From Sphingobacterium corticibacter (lineage in GTDB: Bacteria; Bacteroidota; Bacteroidia; Sphingobacteriales; Sphingobacteriaceae), in the NCBI RefSeq assembly GCF_003076635.1, contig NZ_QDKG01000008.1, forward strand, positions 62,001-126,000: a stretch of DNA of 64,000 nt. The letters run 5' to 3'. Position 1 is the first letter of the stretch. Each line of letters begins with the position of its first letter. Position numbers and translations under genes: made by a program. Below are positions 53,638-61,917 of the stretch, piece after piece. The notes beneath the pieces are model-generated. The model made no database searches and was not told where the DNA came from. It saw only the letters and a program-made list of their open reading frames with translations.

Positions 53638-55020
53638 ATGAAACCAAAATTTACAGAACTCGAAAAAGAAAATCCAATCGTCGTCGGATTGGATATCGGT
53701 ACGACCAAAATCTGCGTGACAGTGGGGCGTCGCAGTGGCAATACAAAGGTCGAATTATTGGGCGTCGGCAAAGCCGAATCTGCTGGAGTTAGCCGGGGGG
53801 TAGTGGCTAACATTCAGAAGACGGTGGATAGCATTCGCGAAGCGGTTTCGATCGCCGAAGGACAGTCGAACGTCGATATCAAAGTCGTAAGCGTAGGGAT
53901 CGCCGGTCAGCATATCAAAAGTATACAACATCGCGGTATTGTGACACGTAACGACGATGACGAAATCGGACGCGAAGACGTGCAACGCCTAATCTCCGAT
54001 ATGTACAAATTGGTATTGCCTCCGGGTGAAGAAATTATCCATGTGCTTCCGCAGGAATTTACGATCGACAACGAGCCGGGAATCAAAGAACCGATCGGAA
54101 TGGCAGGTCGTCGTGTAGAAGCCAACTTTCATATCATCTCTGGTCGCGTAACGGATATCAAAAATATCAAGCGTTGCGTCGATAATTCTGATTTGGAAGT
54201 GTCTGAATTAATCCTTGAGCCTTTGGCATCATCTGAAGCTGTGTTAGATGAAGAGGAAAAAACGGCTGGTGTAGTATTAGTGGATATTGGTGGCGGTACA
54301 ACCGATGTGGCCATCTTCCACGAAGGTATTATCCGTCATACGGCGGTTATTCCATTGGGTGGTAATATTGTAACGGAAGATATTCGCCAAGGCTGTTCGG
54401 TATTGCGCAACCAAGCGGAGCAATTGAAAGTACGTTATGGTTCGGCTTTGGCAGACGAAAACAAAGAGAACGAAGTGATCTGTGTACCTGGAATTCGCGG
54501 TCGTGAGGCCAAAGAAATCTCGGTCAAAAACTTGGCGTACATCATCCAAGCGCGTATGGAAGAGATTATCGAGCATGTGCATTACGAAATCAAAGCTTCA
54601 GGTTATGAAGATAGATTGATCGCTGGTATCGTGATCACGGGTGGTGGTGCACAATTGAAACACTTGGTACAGTTGGTAGAATACGTAACTGGCATCGATT
54701 GTCGTATTGGTTATCCAAATGAATATTTGGCTAAAACCGATATGTTGAACAAGCAAGCATTTGACGAACTAAAAAGCCCGTTATATGCTACCGGTATCGG
54801 ACTTTTGATTAAAGGAATCCAAGAGATCGAAGAAGGGGAGAAAAGAGAACAAGAGAAAGTAGCCAAAGTGGGCGGTGGTGCACGTGCGAAATCGAGTATT
54901 AAAGTGAGCGATATCGCTAGCGATCAAGGCAGAAAAGAAGGTTGGTTAACCCGTATTTTGGGCAATTGGATCACCGATGGCGAGGATATTGACGATGATA
55001 CCTTTATTGGGAAAAAGTAA
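53638..55020 (+). CDS. ftsA: Actin-like division protein FtsA
   Basis: A 460-residue ATP-binding actin homologue that tethers FtsZ to the membrane. Seen: phosphate-1 loop IVVGLDIGTTKICVTVGRRS, VVLVDIGGGTTDVAIF (phosphate 2), and IVITGGGAQLKHLVQLVEYV (adenosine motif). A likely amphipathic membrane-targeting helix, EGWLTRILGNWI, is followed by a 13-residue acidic tail (TDGEDIDDDTFIG). A 140-bp gap with DnaA-box-like motifs separates it from ftsZ. Confidence 0.96.
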   Translation: MKPKFTELEKENPIVVGLDIGTTKICVTVGRRSGNTKVELLGVGKAESAGVSRGVVANIQKTVDSIREAVSIAEGQSNVDIKVVSVGIAGQHIKSIQHRGIVTRNDDDEIGREDVQRLISDMYKLVLPPGEEIIHVLPQEFTIDNEPGIKEPIGMAGRRVEANFHIISGRVTDIKNIKRCVDNSDLEVSELILEPLASSEAVLDEEEKTAGVVLVDIGGGTTDVAIFHEGIIRHTAVIPLGGNIVTEDIRQGCSVLRNQAEQLKVRYGSALADENKENEVICVPGIRGREAKEISVKNLAYIIQARMEEIIEHVHYEIKASGYEDRLIAGIVITGGGAQLKHLVQLVEYVTGIDCRIGYPNEYLAKTDMLNKQAFDELKSPLYATGIGLLIKGIQEIEEGEKREQEKVAKVGGGARAKSSIKVSDIASDQGRKEGWLTRILGNWITDGEDIDDDTFIGKK

Positions 55021-55021
55021 T

Positions 55022-55081
55022 TTATCAACAACGGTCTGTTTTTTCCACAAATTGACAATTGTGGAAAACTCTTGTGGATAA
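55022..55081. promoter_or_regulatory. Cluster of four DnaA-box-like 9-mers before ftsZ
   Basis: TTATCAACA (55022-55030, plus, one mismatch to TTATCCACA), TTTTCCACA (55041-55049, plus, one mismatch), TGTGGAAAA (55060-55068, minus, one mismatch) and TGTGGATAA (55073-55081, minus, exact). The middle two also form the inverted repeat TTTTCCACAA/TTGTGGAAAA. This is dense for 60 bp and is the only large gap inside the dcw cluster. Confidence 0.6.
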
Positions 55082-55160
55082 TTTGTTAATATTACGTTAG
55101 AATTAGAGGGTCAAATTCGTCTTTGCAATAGGTTGATTTAAAGTATAATAGGTATAAGAT

Positions 55161-56939
55161 ATGTCGATACAATTTGAAATGTTAAAAGAGCAGTCGTCTA
55201 TCATCAAAGTAGTTGGTGTAGGTGGCGGTGGTGGTAATGCCGTAAACCACATGTATAAAGCTGGGATTAGTGGGGTAGATTTTATTATATGTAATACGGA
55301 TGCACAAGCATTGGAGTTGAGTCCAATCCCTAATAAAGTTCAGTTGGGCGCCAGCTTGACCGAAGGAATGGGAGCAGGAGCAGATCCTGATGTGGGCGAA
55401 AACTCTGCTATAGAAAGTATCGAAGATATCAAACGTATGTTGGGTACCAATACCAAAATGTTGTTTATCACAGCAGGAATGGGTGGTGGTACAGGTACAG
55501 GTGCAAGTCCCGTGTTGGCAAAAGCAGCCAAAGAAATGGGAATTTTGACGGTAGCCATCATCACAACACCATTTACTTTTGAAGGTAAGCGCCGTAAATC
55601 GCAGGCAGAAGAAGGATTAGGTGAATTGCGTAAATACGTGGATTCTTACTTAGTAATTTCTAACGATAGATTGCGTGAAATCTTCGGCAACCTAACGATG
55701 ACTGCTGCGTTTGCGAAAGCAGATGATATCTTGACCACAGCTGCTAAAGGTATTGCCGAGATTATTACCATTCCAGGTTATGTAAACGTCGATTTTAAAG
55801 ATGTGCGTACGGTGATGAATGATAGCGGTGTCGCTATCATGGGTAATGCGGTTGCCAATGGCGACGAGCGCGCTTTGCAAGCCGTAACTGGTGCATTAGC
55901 TTCGCCATTATTGAAAGATAATGAGATTGAAGGTGCACGTTATATCTTATTAAATATTACTTCTGGATCGAAAGAAGTAACGATGGACGAAGTGTCTATC
56001 ATTACCGATTACATTCAGGAAAAAGCAGGCTTATCGGCCGATCTAATCTGGGGTAACTGTATTGATGAAAATATGGGCGACGACCTTTCTGTTACCATCA
56101 TCGCTACCGGTTTCCAAACCACAGAGGAACGCGTAAAAGATAAAGAGAAGGAAAAGATTGCACATCGCTTAACTCCGGAAGAGTCTAAGTCCGCTTTTGT
56201 AAAACCAGTTTCTCAGAATCAGTTTGCGGACAAGCAAACTTATCCAGAGCCCGTGGTAAAACCAGTTGGAGTTACCAATACAGCATTTGAGCAGCCTATT
56301 CAACAAACCGATCTATTTACGGCAAACCCGACTAACAGATCATTTGCTTCGACGCCAGTAAGTCAGCCTTCGGCAGTGCAACAGCCTCAAGCGCAGCCTA
56401 CACGTCATGCAGATCAGGAAGCACATGTAGTGCGTCATACCTTAGATCTAAATGAACAAGAAGTAGAAGAGCAAGAACCTCAAGATAATCATGGTTTTGA
56501 ATTGAAAACATCTCCTTCGATGTTTGAATTCAAAGTGCCTACGGTTTTTGATTCGTACCAACAACCACAATCATTAGGCGCGCAAGAGCCTTCGCAACCT
56601 GCTTATCAGCAGTCAGCAAATAACTATACTGCACCTAGCAATACGATAGCTACACCAGCTGCTTTAGAAGAAGCTAAAGTAGAAGAAGCCAATTTCGAAG
56701 ATCAATTGATGAAAACGAAAGAGCGCATTCTTCGCTTGAAAGAGTTGAGTATGAAATTGCGCTCGACGAATGGTTTGCAAGAGATGGAAAATGAGCCAGC
56801 ATACAAAAGAAAGCAAAAATCATTAGATGATGTGCCGCATTCTTCACAGTCGCAAGTGTCTCGTTTCACCCTATCATTTGATAGTGGCGAAACCGAAATC
56901 AGACCTAACAATTCATTTCTACACGACAACGTCGATTAG
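55161..56939 (+). CDS. ftsZ: Cell-division GTPase FtsZ
   Basis: A 592-residue tubulin homologue that forms the division ring. The GTPase domain has GVGGGGGNAVNHMYKAGISG, the tubulin signature GMGGGTGTGASPVLAKAA, and the T7 catalytic loop NVDFKDVRTVMND. Domain ends near residue 320. A long Gln/Pro-rich disordered linker (~330-520) and a helical, charged segment (EDQLMKTKERILRLKELSMK) precede the C-terminal peptide (SRFTLSFDSGETEIRPNNSF). The tail is much longer than in E. coli (383 residues in total), as usual in Bacteroidota. A terminator follows at 56961. Confidence 0.97.
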   Translation: MSIQFEMLKEQSSIIKVVGVGGGGGNAVNHMYKAGISGVDFIICNTDAQALELSPIPNKVQLGASLTEGMGAGADPDVGENSAIESIEDIKRMLGTNTKMLFITAGMGGGTGTGASPVLAKAAKEMGILTVAIITTPFTFEGKRRKSQAEEGLGELRKYVDSYLVISNDRLREIFGNLTMTAAFAKADDILTTAAKGIAEIITIPGYVNVDFKDVRTVMNDSGVAIMGNAVANGDERALQAVTGALASPLLKDNEIEGARYILLNITSGSKEVTMDEVSIITDYIQEKAGLSADLIWGNCIDENMGDDLSVTIIATGFQTTEERVKDKEKEKIAHRLTPEESKSAFVKPVSQNQFADKQTYPEPVVKPVGVTNTAFEQPIQQTDLFTANPTNRSFASTPVSQPSAVQQPQAQPTRHADQEAHVVRHTLDLNEQEVEEQEPQDNHGFELKTSPSMFEFKVPTVFDSYQQPQSLGAQEPSQPAYQQSANNYTAPSNTIATPAALEEAKVEEANFEDQLMKTKERILRLKELSMKLRSTNGLQEMENEPAYKRKQKSLDDVPHSSQSQVSRFTLSFDSGETEIRPNNSFLHDNVD

Positions 56940-56960
56940 TAATTGTATTAAATATAAAAT

Positions 56961-56990
56961 AAACAGCTTCCTTACCGAAGCTGTTTTTGT
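56961..56990 (+). terminator. Terminator of ftsZ and the dcw cluster
   Basis: AAACAGCTT (56961-56969) pairs with AAGCTGTTT (56978-56986), followed by TTTG. Confidence 0.8.
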
Positions 56991-56997
56991 ATACCCT

Positions 56998-57017
56998 AAG
57001 ACCGCAAGGTCTTTTCA
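56998..57017 (+). terminator. Small GNRA-capped hairpin upstream of pyrR
   Basis: AAGACC (56998-57003), loop GCAA, GGTCTT (57008-57013), then TTC. Either a second terminator after ftsZ or part of the pyrR leader. Confidence 0.4.
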
Positions 57018-57128
57018 AAAAAATGGCTAAGTTTGCCTAAACAAATCCGATAACAGGATGCCTGCCCGTAGCTTCATAGAGCGATCAGAGCAGAAGTGCA
57101 TCCAGCGGTGCAAGACGAGCATATACAT

Positions 57129-57674
57129 ATGAAACAATCTTTGCTTTTAGACGGACCTAAGTTTGAGATTACGCTCAAGCGTTTGTGTCAGCAGCTCATA
57201 GAAAACCACGGTGATTTTAGCGATACAGTGATCATCGGTGTACAACCACGTGGGCCATATATGGCGAACCGACTTCGCCAAGAAATCAAGACGATTTCGG
57301 GTGCAGATGTGCAAACCGGTGCCTTAGATATTACCTTTCACCGCGATGATTTTCGGATGAAGGGATCCAGCCCTTTGCAGGCAAGTCGTACCGATATCGA
57401 ATTTTTGGTAGATGATAAAGTGGTCGTTTTTGTTGACGATGTACTTTGGACAGGGCGTACGATACGCTCCGCTATGGACGCTATCCAAACATTCGGCCGA
57501 CCGAAGAAGATCGAGTTGATGGTGTTAGTCGATCGTCGATTCTCCCGTCAACTACCCATCGAACCAGATTACATCGGTATGCAAGTAGATTCTATTGACG
57601 CGCAAAAAGTCATTGTAAGTTGGAAAGAAACCGATCAGGAAGATAGCATCGTTTTGATCACAGAAGAAAAATAA
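57129..57674 (+). CDS. pyrR: PyrR: pyrimidine regulator / uracil phosphoribosyltransferase
   Basis: A 181-residue PRTase-fold protein. Seen: ITLKRLCQQLIENHGDFSDT, VIIGVQPRGPYMANRLRQEI and the PRPP-binding VVVFVDDVLWTGRTIRSAMD. Family members bind pyr mRNA in Gram-positive bacteria and make UMP from uracil. Here the frame is open 11 codons upstream to a GTG at 57096, but the family starts near MKQSLLL, so ATG 57129 is chosen. pyrB follows after 24 nt. Whether it regulates by RNA binding in this phylum is not known to me. Confidence 0.9.
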   Translation: MKQSLLLDGPKFEITLKRLCQQLIENHGDFSDTVIIGVQPRGPYMANRLRQEIKTISGADVQTGALDITFHRDDFRMKGSSPLQASRTDIEFLVDDKVVVFVDDVLWTGRTIRSAMDAIQTFGRPKKIELMVLVDRRFSRQLPIEPDYIGMQVDSIDAQKVIVSWKETDQEDSIVLITEEK

Positions 57675-57698
57675 AGAGAATACAGATCCATATAGCAC

Positions 57699-58634
57699 AT
57701 GTCAAGCACAGAACAACTCAGCACACGTCACCTATTAGGTATAAAAGATCTTAACGAACAAGATATACAATTGATCCTCGATACAGCCTCTAACTTCAAG
57801 GATGTATTGAATCGGCCGATTAAGAAAGTTCCTTCTTTACGGGATATCACGATCGCCAATGTATTCTTCGAAAACTCTACTCGAACTCGGTTATCATTTG
57901 AATTGGCGGAGAAACGCCTTTCGGCGGATACCATCAATTTTGCGGCTTCCTCATCGTCCGTCAGTAAGGGCGAAACACTGATTGACACCGTCAATAATAT
58001 TCTGGCGATGAAAGTCGACATGATTGTGATGCGACATCCTTATGCTGGTGCAGGCGTATTCTTGAGTCGACACATCAACGCTCAAATCGTAAATGCAGGC
58101 GACGGCGCGCACGAACATCCGACTCAAGCTTTGTTAGATTCCTTCTCTATTCGTGAGCGATTAGGCGATTTGGCAGGTAAAAAAGTCGCCATTATTGGTG
58201 ATGTATTGCACTCTAGAGTTGCCTTGTCTAATATTCTTTGTTTGCAAAAGCAAGGTGCTGAAGTCATGGTGTGCGGGCCGACAACCTTAATCCCCAAATA
58301 CATCAGTGCGCTTGGTGTTAAAGTAGAACATGATTTGATGAAGGCGCTGAATTGGTGCGATGTCGCCAATATGCTGCGTATCCAATTAGAGCGTCAAGAC
58401 ATTGCTTACTTCCCATCACTACGGGAATATTCTATGTTATACGGTTTGAACAAGCAAATCTTAGATAGCCTAGACAAAGAGATTGTCATCATGCACCCAG
58501 GGCCAATAAATCGTGGTGTGGAGATTACATCTGATGTCGCCGACAGTGCGCATTCCATTATTTTGGATCAAGTGGAAAATGGCGTAGCTGTTCGTATGGC
58601 GGTTCTTTACTTATTAGCTGGCAAACGCGGTTAA
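57699..58634 (+). CDS. pyrB: Aspartate carbamoyltransferase catalytic subunit
   Basis: A 311-residue enzyme that joins carbamoyl phosphate and aspartate in pyrimidine synthesis. Seen: carbamoyl-phosphate site FFENSTRTRLSFELAEKRL, SSSVSKGETLIDTVNNI, and HEHPTQALLDSFSIRERLG. Length fits the catalytic chain; no pyrI regulatory subunit is adjacent, so it is probably the unregulated trimer type. It lies 24 nt after pyrR in the same operon. Confidence 0.97.
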   Translation: MSSTEQLSTRHLLGIKDLNEQDIQLILDTASNFKDVLNRPIKKVPSLRDITIANVFFENSTRTRLSFELAEKRLSADTINFAASSSSVSKGETLIDTVNNILAMKVDMIVMRHPYAGAGVFLSRHINAQIVNAGDGAHEHPTQALLDSFSIRERLGDLAGKKVAIIGDVLHSRVALSNILCLQKQGAEVMVCGPTTLIPKYISALGVKVEHDLMKALNWCDVANMLRIQLERQDIAYFPSLREYSMLYGLNKQILDSLDKEIVIMHPGPINRGVEITSDVADSAHSIILDQVENGVAVRMAVLYLLAGKRG

Positions 58635-58871
58635 AATTACATCAGATTCGCCGAAGCGAAATATTCCACAACTGCTGGGAATTTTGTTAAAGTATCGTTA
58701 AATACGGTGTTTATGCACCAATGTTAATAACTTTTGAGGAAAACTTTAAGGGTAACTTCTATTTTCGTATGTTGAAGGAATCTGTTGGCCAATATGGCAT
58801 GTAAAGCTGAGATCGACAAACCGAAATGATGGTGGAAAAACATTATCCAATAAATAGTAGAATTCGTTTAT

Positions 58872-61800
58872 ATGTACAATAAGATATATCAAGTTGGGGT
58901 GGCTTTATGCTTGATGGGGACGACTGCAGTCGCTCAGCAAACGGCTTGGCAAGATGTGAATAACGCATACAAGTCAGGTCTGGAACTGTATGAGCGCGGA
59001 AAATTCAGCTCCGCAGCAAAGCAGTTTGATCGGGCAGAGAGCGTACGTACTAAATCTACCTTGCAGTTGGATGAAACGCAGGAATTGACCTTATTAAAGG
59101 AAAACATTCGCTACTACCAAGCGGTGTGTGCTTTGGAATTAGAAGAGAGCAATGCGGAAAGCTTGTTCTTAAAATATATCCGTGATTTTCCTTCAAGTGC
59201 TAATTCCAAAGCTGCCAATTTCCAGATTGGTAAATTCTATTATACCAGACAAGAGTTTGAAAAAGCGATTGAGTGGTTTACACGTATAGATAGTAAAAGC
59301 TTAGCCGGCGCAGAGGCGACCGAGTATCGCTTCAAATTAGCGTATGCGCGCTTCATGACCAAAGATTACGAGGCGGCAAAGCCTGTATTTGCAGATCTGA
59401 AAGATCGTAATTCATCTTATCAAGAAGCATCTATTTATTATCATGCTTACTTGAGTTATTTAGATGCAGAATATAAGACAGCGCTAAATGAATTCGAACG
59501 TTTGAAAGGTTCGAAAACCTATGAGAACAGTTATCCATACTACATTACCGCTCTTTACTTCTTAGATAAGCGCTATGATGAAGTATTGGCTTATGCCTTA
59601 CCCATCTTAAAAAACACAAAACAAGAGAGCGAAACAGATATGTTCCGCATCGTAGCGGCAACCTATTTCATCAAAGGTGATTTAGATAAATCTAAGCAGT
59701 ATTATGATCGTTTTCAAGCAGCTGATCAAGGCAAAACCCAGAACAATCAGGATAGCTACCAGATCGGTTATATCAACTACAAGCTGGGAAATTACGAGCG
59801 CGCTATTGCGGAGTTGGAAAAACTGGATGAACCAGATGCCTACTACCAAAGTGCCATGATTACCTTAGGTGATTCATTCATCAAAACAAACAATAAACAA
59901 AGTGCTCGAAACGCCTTCTTCCGTGCTTCTAAATTGGACTTCGATCCGCAATTGAAAGAGGAAGGTCTATTCAATTACGCGAAATTATCGTACGAATTGG
60001 AGTTTCACCAGGTGGCTTTAGATGCTGTTCAGGAATACCTACAGACTTATCCAAGTTCAACACGCAGTGAAGAAGCAAAAACATTGTTGGCAGAAGTGCT
60101 TTTAGGCACTAAAAACTACCGAGCAGCGGTAGATGTACTGGAAGGAATCAATCGCAGCAGCCGTGAAGCAAAAGCAGCTTATCAAAAAGTAACGTATTAC
60201 CGCGGTTTGGAATACTACAACGAGCGCGCTTTTGAGAATGGTATCTCTATGTTCATGCGCTCGGAAGAAAACCGCTACGATGAAGAAATCTACGCGCTGT
60301 CTACTTATTGGAAAGCTGAAGCCATGTACGAAGTGCGCAAGTACAAAGAAGCAACGGCGAACTTCAACAAGTTCTTGCAGTTGCCAGCAGCGCGCAAAAC
60401 GGATGTATACCATTATGCGAATTACGCATTAGCATATGCTGCCTTCCGCAACGACAACTACAGTACAGCAGCCAATTATTTTGAGCGTTTCCTATCAGGC
60501 GCTGCGCGCGATGGAGTAGATGCCAACACACGTAACGACGCGATAGCGCGTGCAGCCGATTCTTACTTTGGTACGAAAAATTATGCTCGTGCGATGTCGT
60601 ATTACGATCGCCTCATCAGCTCTGGTGCACAAAGCCAAGATTATGCATTATTCCAACGCGGCATTATCCAAGGTTTGCAAGGTAACAGCCAAGCAAAAAT
60701 TGCCACACTAAATTCCGTTGTTCAGAAGTTTCCGAACTCTAACTATGCGGACGACGTCGCTTTTGAAATTCCATACACTTATTTCTTGCTAGACCAATAC
60801 GATCAAGCGATCACGGGTCTGCAAAAAATGGTAGAGCAATATCCACGCAGTAGCTATGTGCCACGCGCTTTAGTCACGATTGGCTTAGTGCAATACAATC
60901 AAGACAATCGAGATGCTGCTTTAGCGACATTTCAACGTGTGGTCAGTCAATACCCGACTACTGACGAAGCGAAACAATCCTTAGCTTCCATCGAGAACAT
61001 CTATTTGGATAAGAATGATGCATCGGGTTACATTCGCTATGCGACCAGCACTAATATTGGTGATCTGAGCAAAGCGGAGCAAGATGGACATACTTTTGCA
61101 GTAGCACGTACTTTATTTGATCGCGGTAACTGGCAAGGTGCTGTCGAAGCCGTAAATGCGTACTTCGATAAGTTTCCAAAACCGATTAATGAGAAACATG
61201 CGCGATTTATTCGCGGCGAAAGTTATGCGCAATTGCGTAAGGATACCGAAGCATTGCACGACTTCAATATCATCATGAATGATTGGACCAGTGCATACAC
61301 CGAGCGTACCTTATTGAGTGTAGCTCGCTTGCACTTACGTAACAAAGCGTACAATGAGGCCGTTCAGGTATTGAAAAAACTGGAGTTGACTTCCGAATAC
61401 AAAGAAAACTACGGTTGGGCGATCAACAATTTGATGGTGAGTTATTTCAATATCAATGATTATGTGGAAACGTTGACCTACGCTAACATCATCAAAGGAT
61501 ATGAAAAATCATCGGAAGAAGAGATAGCGAAAGCACACTTATATGCTGCAAAGGCATATCAGGCGACAAATAAAGCGGCTGATGCAACCAAAGAACTAAG
61601 CTCAGCTGCCACAAAATCAAAAACAGAGACCGGTGCAGAAGCCCGTTACCTGATCGCCAAACAGCAAGTACAAAGCAAGCAATGGGATAAAGCCATCCAG
61701 ACGGCGATGGAAATTGGAGATAAATTCTCTTCTTTCGAATACTGGGTAGCCAAAGGTTTTATCACTATGGCGGAAGCATACCGAGGAAAAGGAGACAACT

Positions 61801-61901
61801 TTCAGGCTAAAGCAACCTTGGAGAGCGTGATCGATAACTACGATAACGATAAAGATGGCGTTGTGAAAGAGGCGAAGGAGTTATTGCAGAAAATTAAATA
61901 A
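58872..61901 (+). CDS. Large exported TPR protein
   Basis: A 1009-residue periplasmic protein. Signal peptide YQVGVALCLMGTTAVAQQ, then near-continuous tetratricopeptide repeats to the end (units such as ERGKFSSAAKQFDRAE, YTRQEFEKAIEWFTRI, KLGNYERAIAELEKLD, FGTKNYARAMSYYDRL, YDQAITGLQKMVEQYP). TPR solenoids bind other proteins, so this is likely a scaffold for envelope assembly. An outer-membrane beta-barrel gene starts 16 nt downstream, which suggests a functional pair. No enzymatic domain is visible. The 237-bp gap before it contains nothing clear beyond a weak hairpin after pyrB (58647-58660). Confidence 0.88.
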   Translation: MYNKIYQVGVALCLMGTTAVAQQTAWQDVNNAYKSGLELYERGKFSSAAKQFDRAESVRTKSTLQLDETQELTLLKENIRYYQAVCALELEESNAESLFLKYIRDFPSSANSKAANFQIGKFYYTRQEFEKAIEWFTRIDSKSLAGAEATEYRFKLAYARFMTKDYEAAKPVFADLKDRNSSYQEASIYYHAYLSYLDAEYKTALNEFERLKGSKTYENSYPYYITALYFLDKRYDEVLAYALPILKNTKQESETDMFRIVAATYFIKGDLDKSKQYYDRFQAADQGKTQNNQDSYQIGYINYKLGNYERAIAELEKLDEPDAYYQSAMITLGDSFIKTNNKQSARNAFFRASKLDFDPQLKEEGLFNYAKLSYELEFHQVALDAVQEYLQTYPSSTRSEEAKTLLAEVLLGTKNYRAAVDVLEGINRSSREAKAAYQKVTYYRGLEYYNERAFENGISMFMRSEENRYDEEIYALSTYWKAEAMYEVRKYKEATANFNKFLQLPAARKTDVYHYANYALAYAAFRNDNYSTAANYFERFLSGAARDGVDANTRNDAIARAADSYFGTKNYARAMSYYDRLISSGAQSQDYALFQRGIIQGLQGNSQAKIATLNSVVQKFPNSNYADDVAFEIPYTYFLLDQYDQAITGLQKMVEQYPRSSYVPRALVTIGLVQYNQDNRDAALATFQRVVSQYPTTDEAKQSLASIENIYLDKNDASGYIRYATSTNIGDLSKAEQDGHTFAVARTLFDRGNWQGAVEAVNAYFDKFPKPINEKHARFIRGESYAQLRKDTEALHDFNIIMNDWTSAYTERTLLSVARLHLRNKAYNEAVQVLKKLELTSEYKENYGWAINNLMVSYFNINDYVETLTYANIIKGYEKSSEEEIAKAHLYAAKAYQATNKAADATKELSSAATKSKTETGAEARYLIAKQQVQSKQWDKAIQTAMEIGDKFSSFEYWVAKGFITMAEAYRGKGDNFQAKATLESVIDNYDNDKDGVVKEAKELLQKIK

Positions 61902-61917
61902 GATTAGGGTAGTGAAG

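Noticed and set aside
55041..55068. Inverted repeat as a terminator after ftsA
   Set aside because: No T run follows, and both arms match near-DnaA boxes; terminator function is possible but weaker than the box reading.
55022..55081. DnaA-box cluster as the replication origin itself
   Set aside because: No dnaA, rpmH or other origin-associated gene is near and no AT-rich unwinding repeats were recognised; a regulatory role is more plausible.
41064..56939. Missing murF and ddl as a sign of deletion in the dcw cluster
   Set aside because: Bacteroidota usually carry murF elsewhere, often fused to alr, so the absence is normal.
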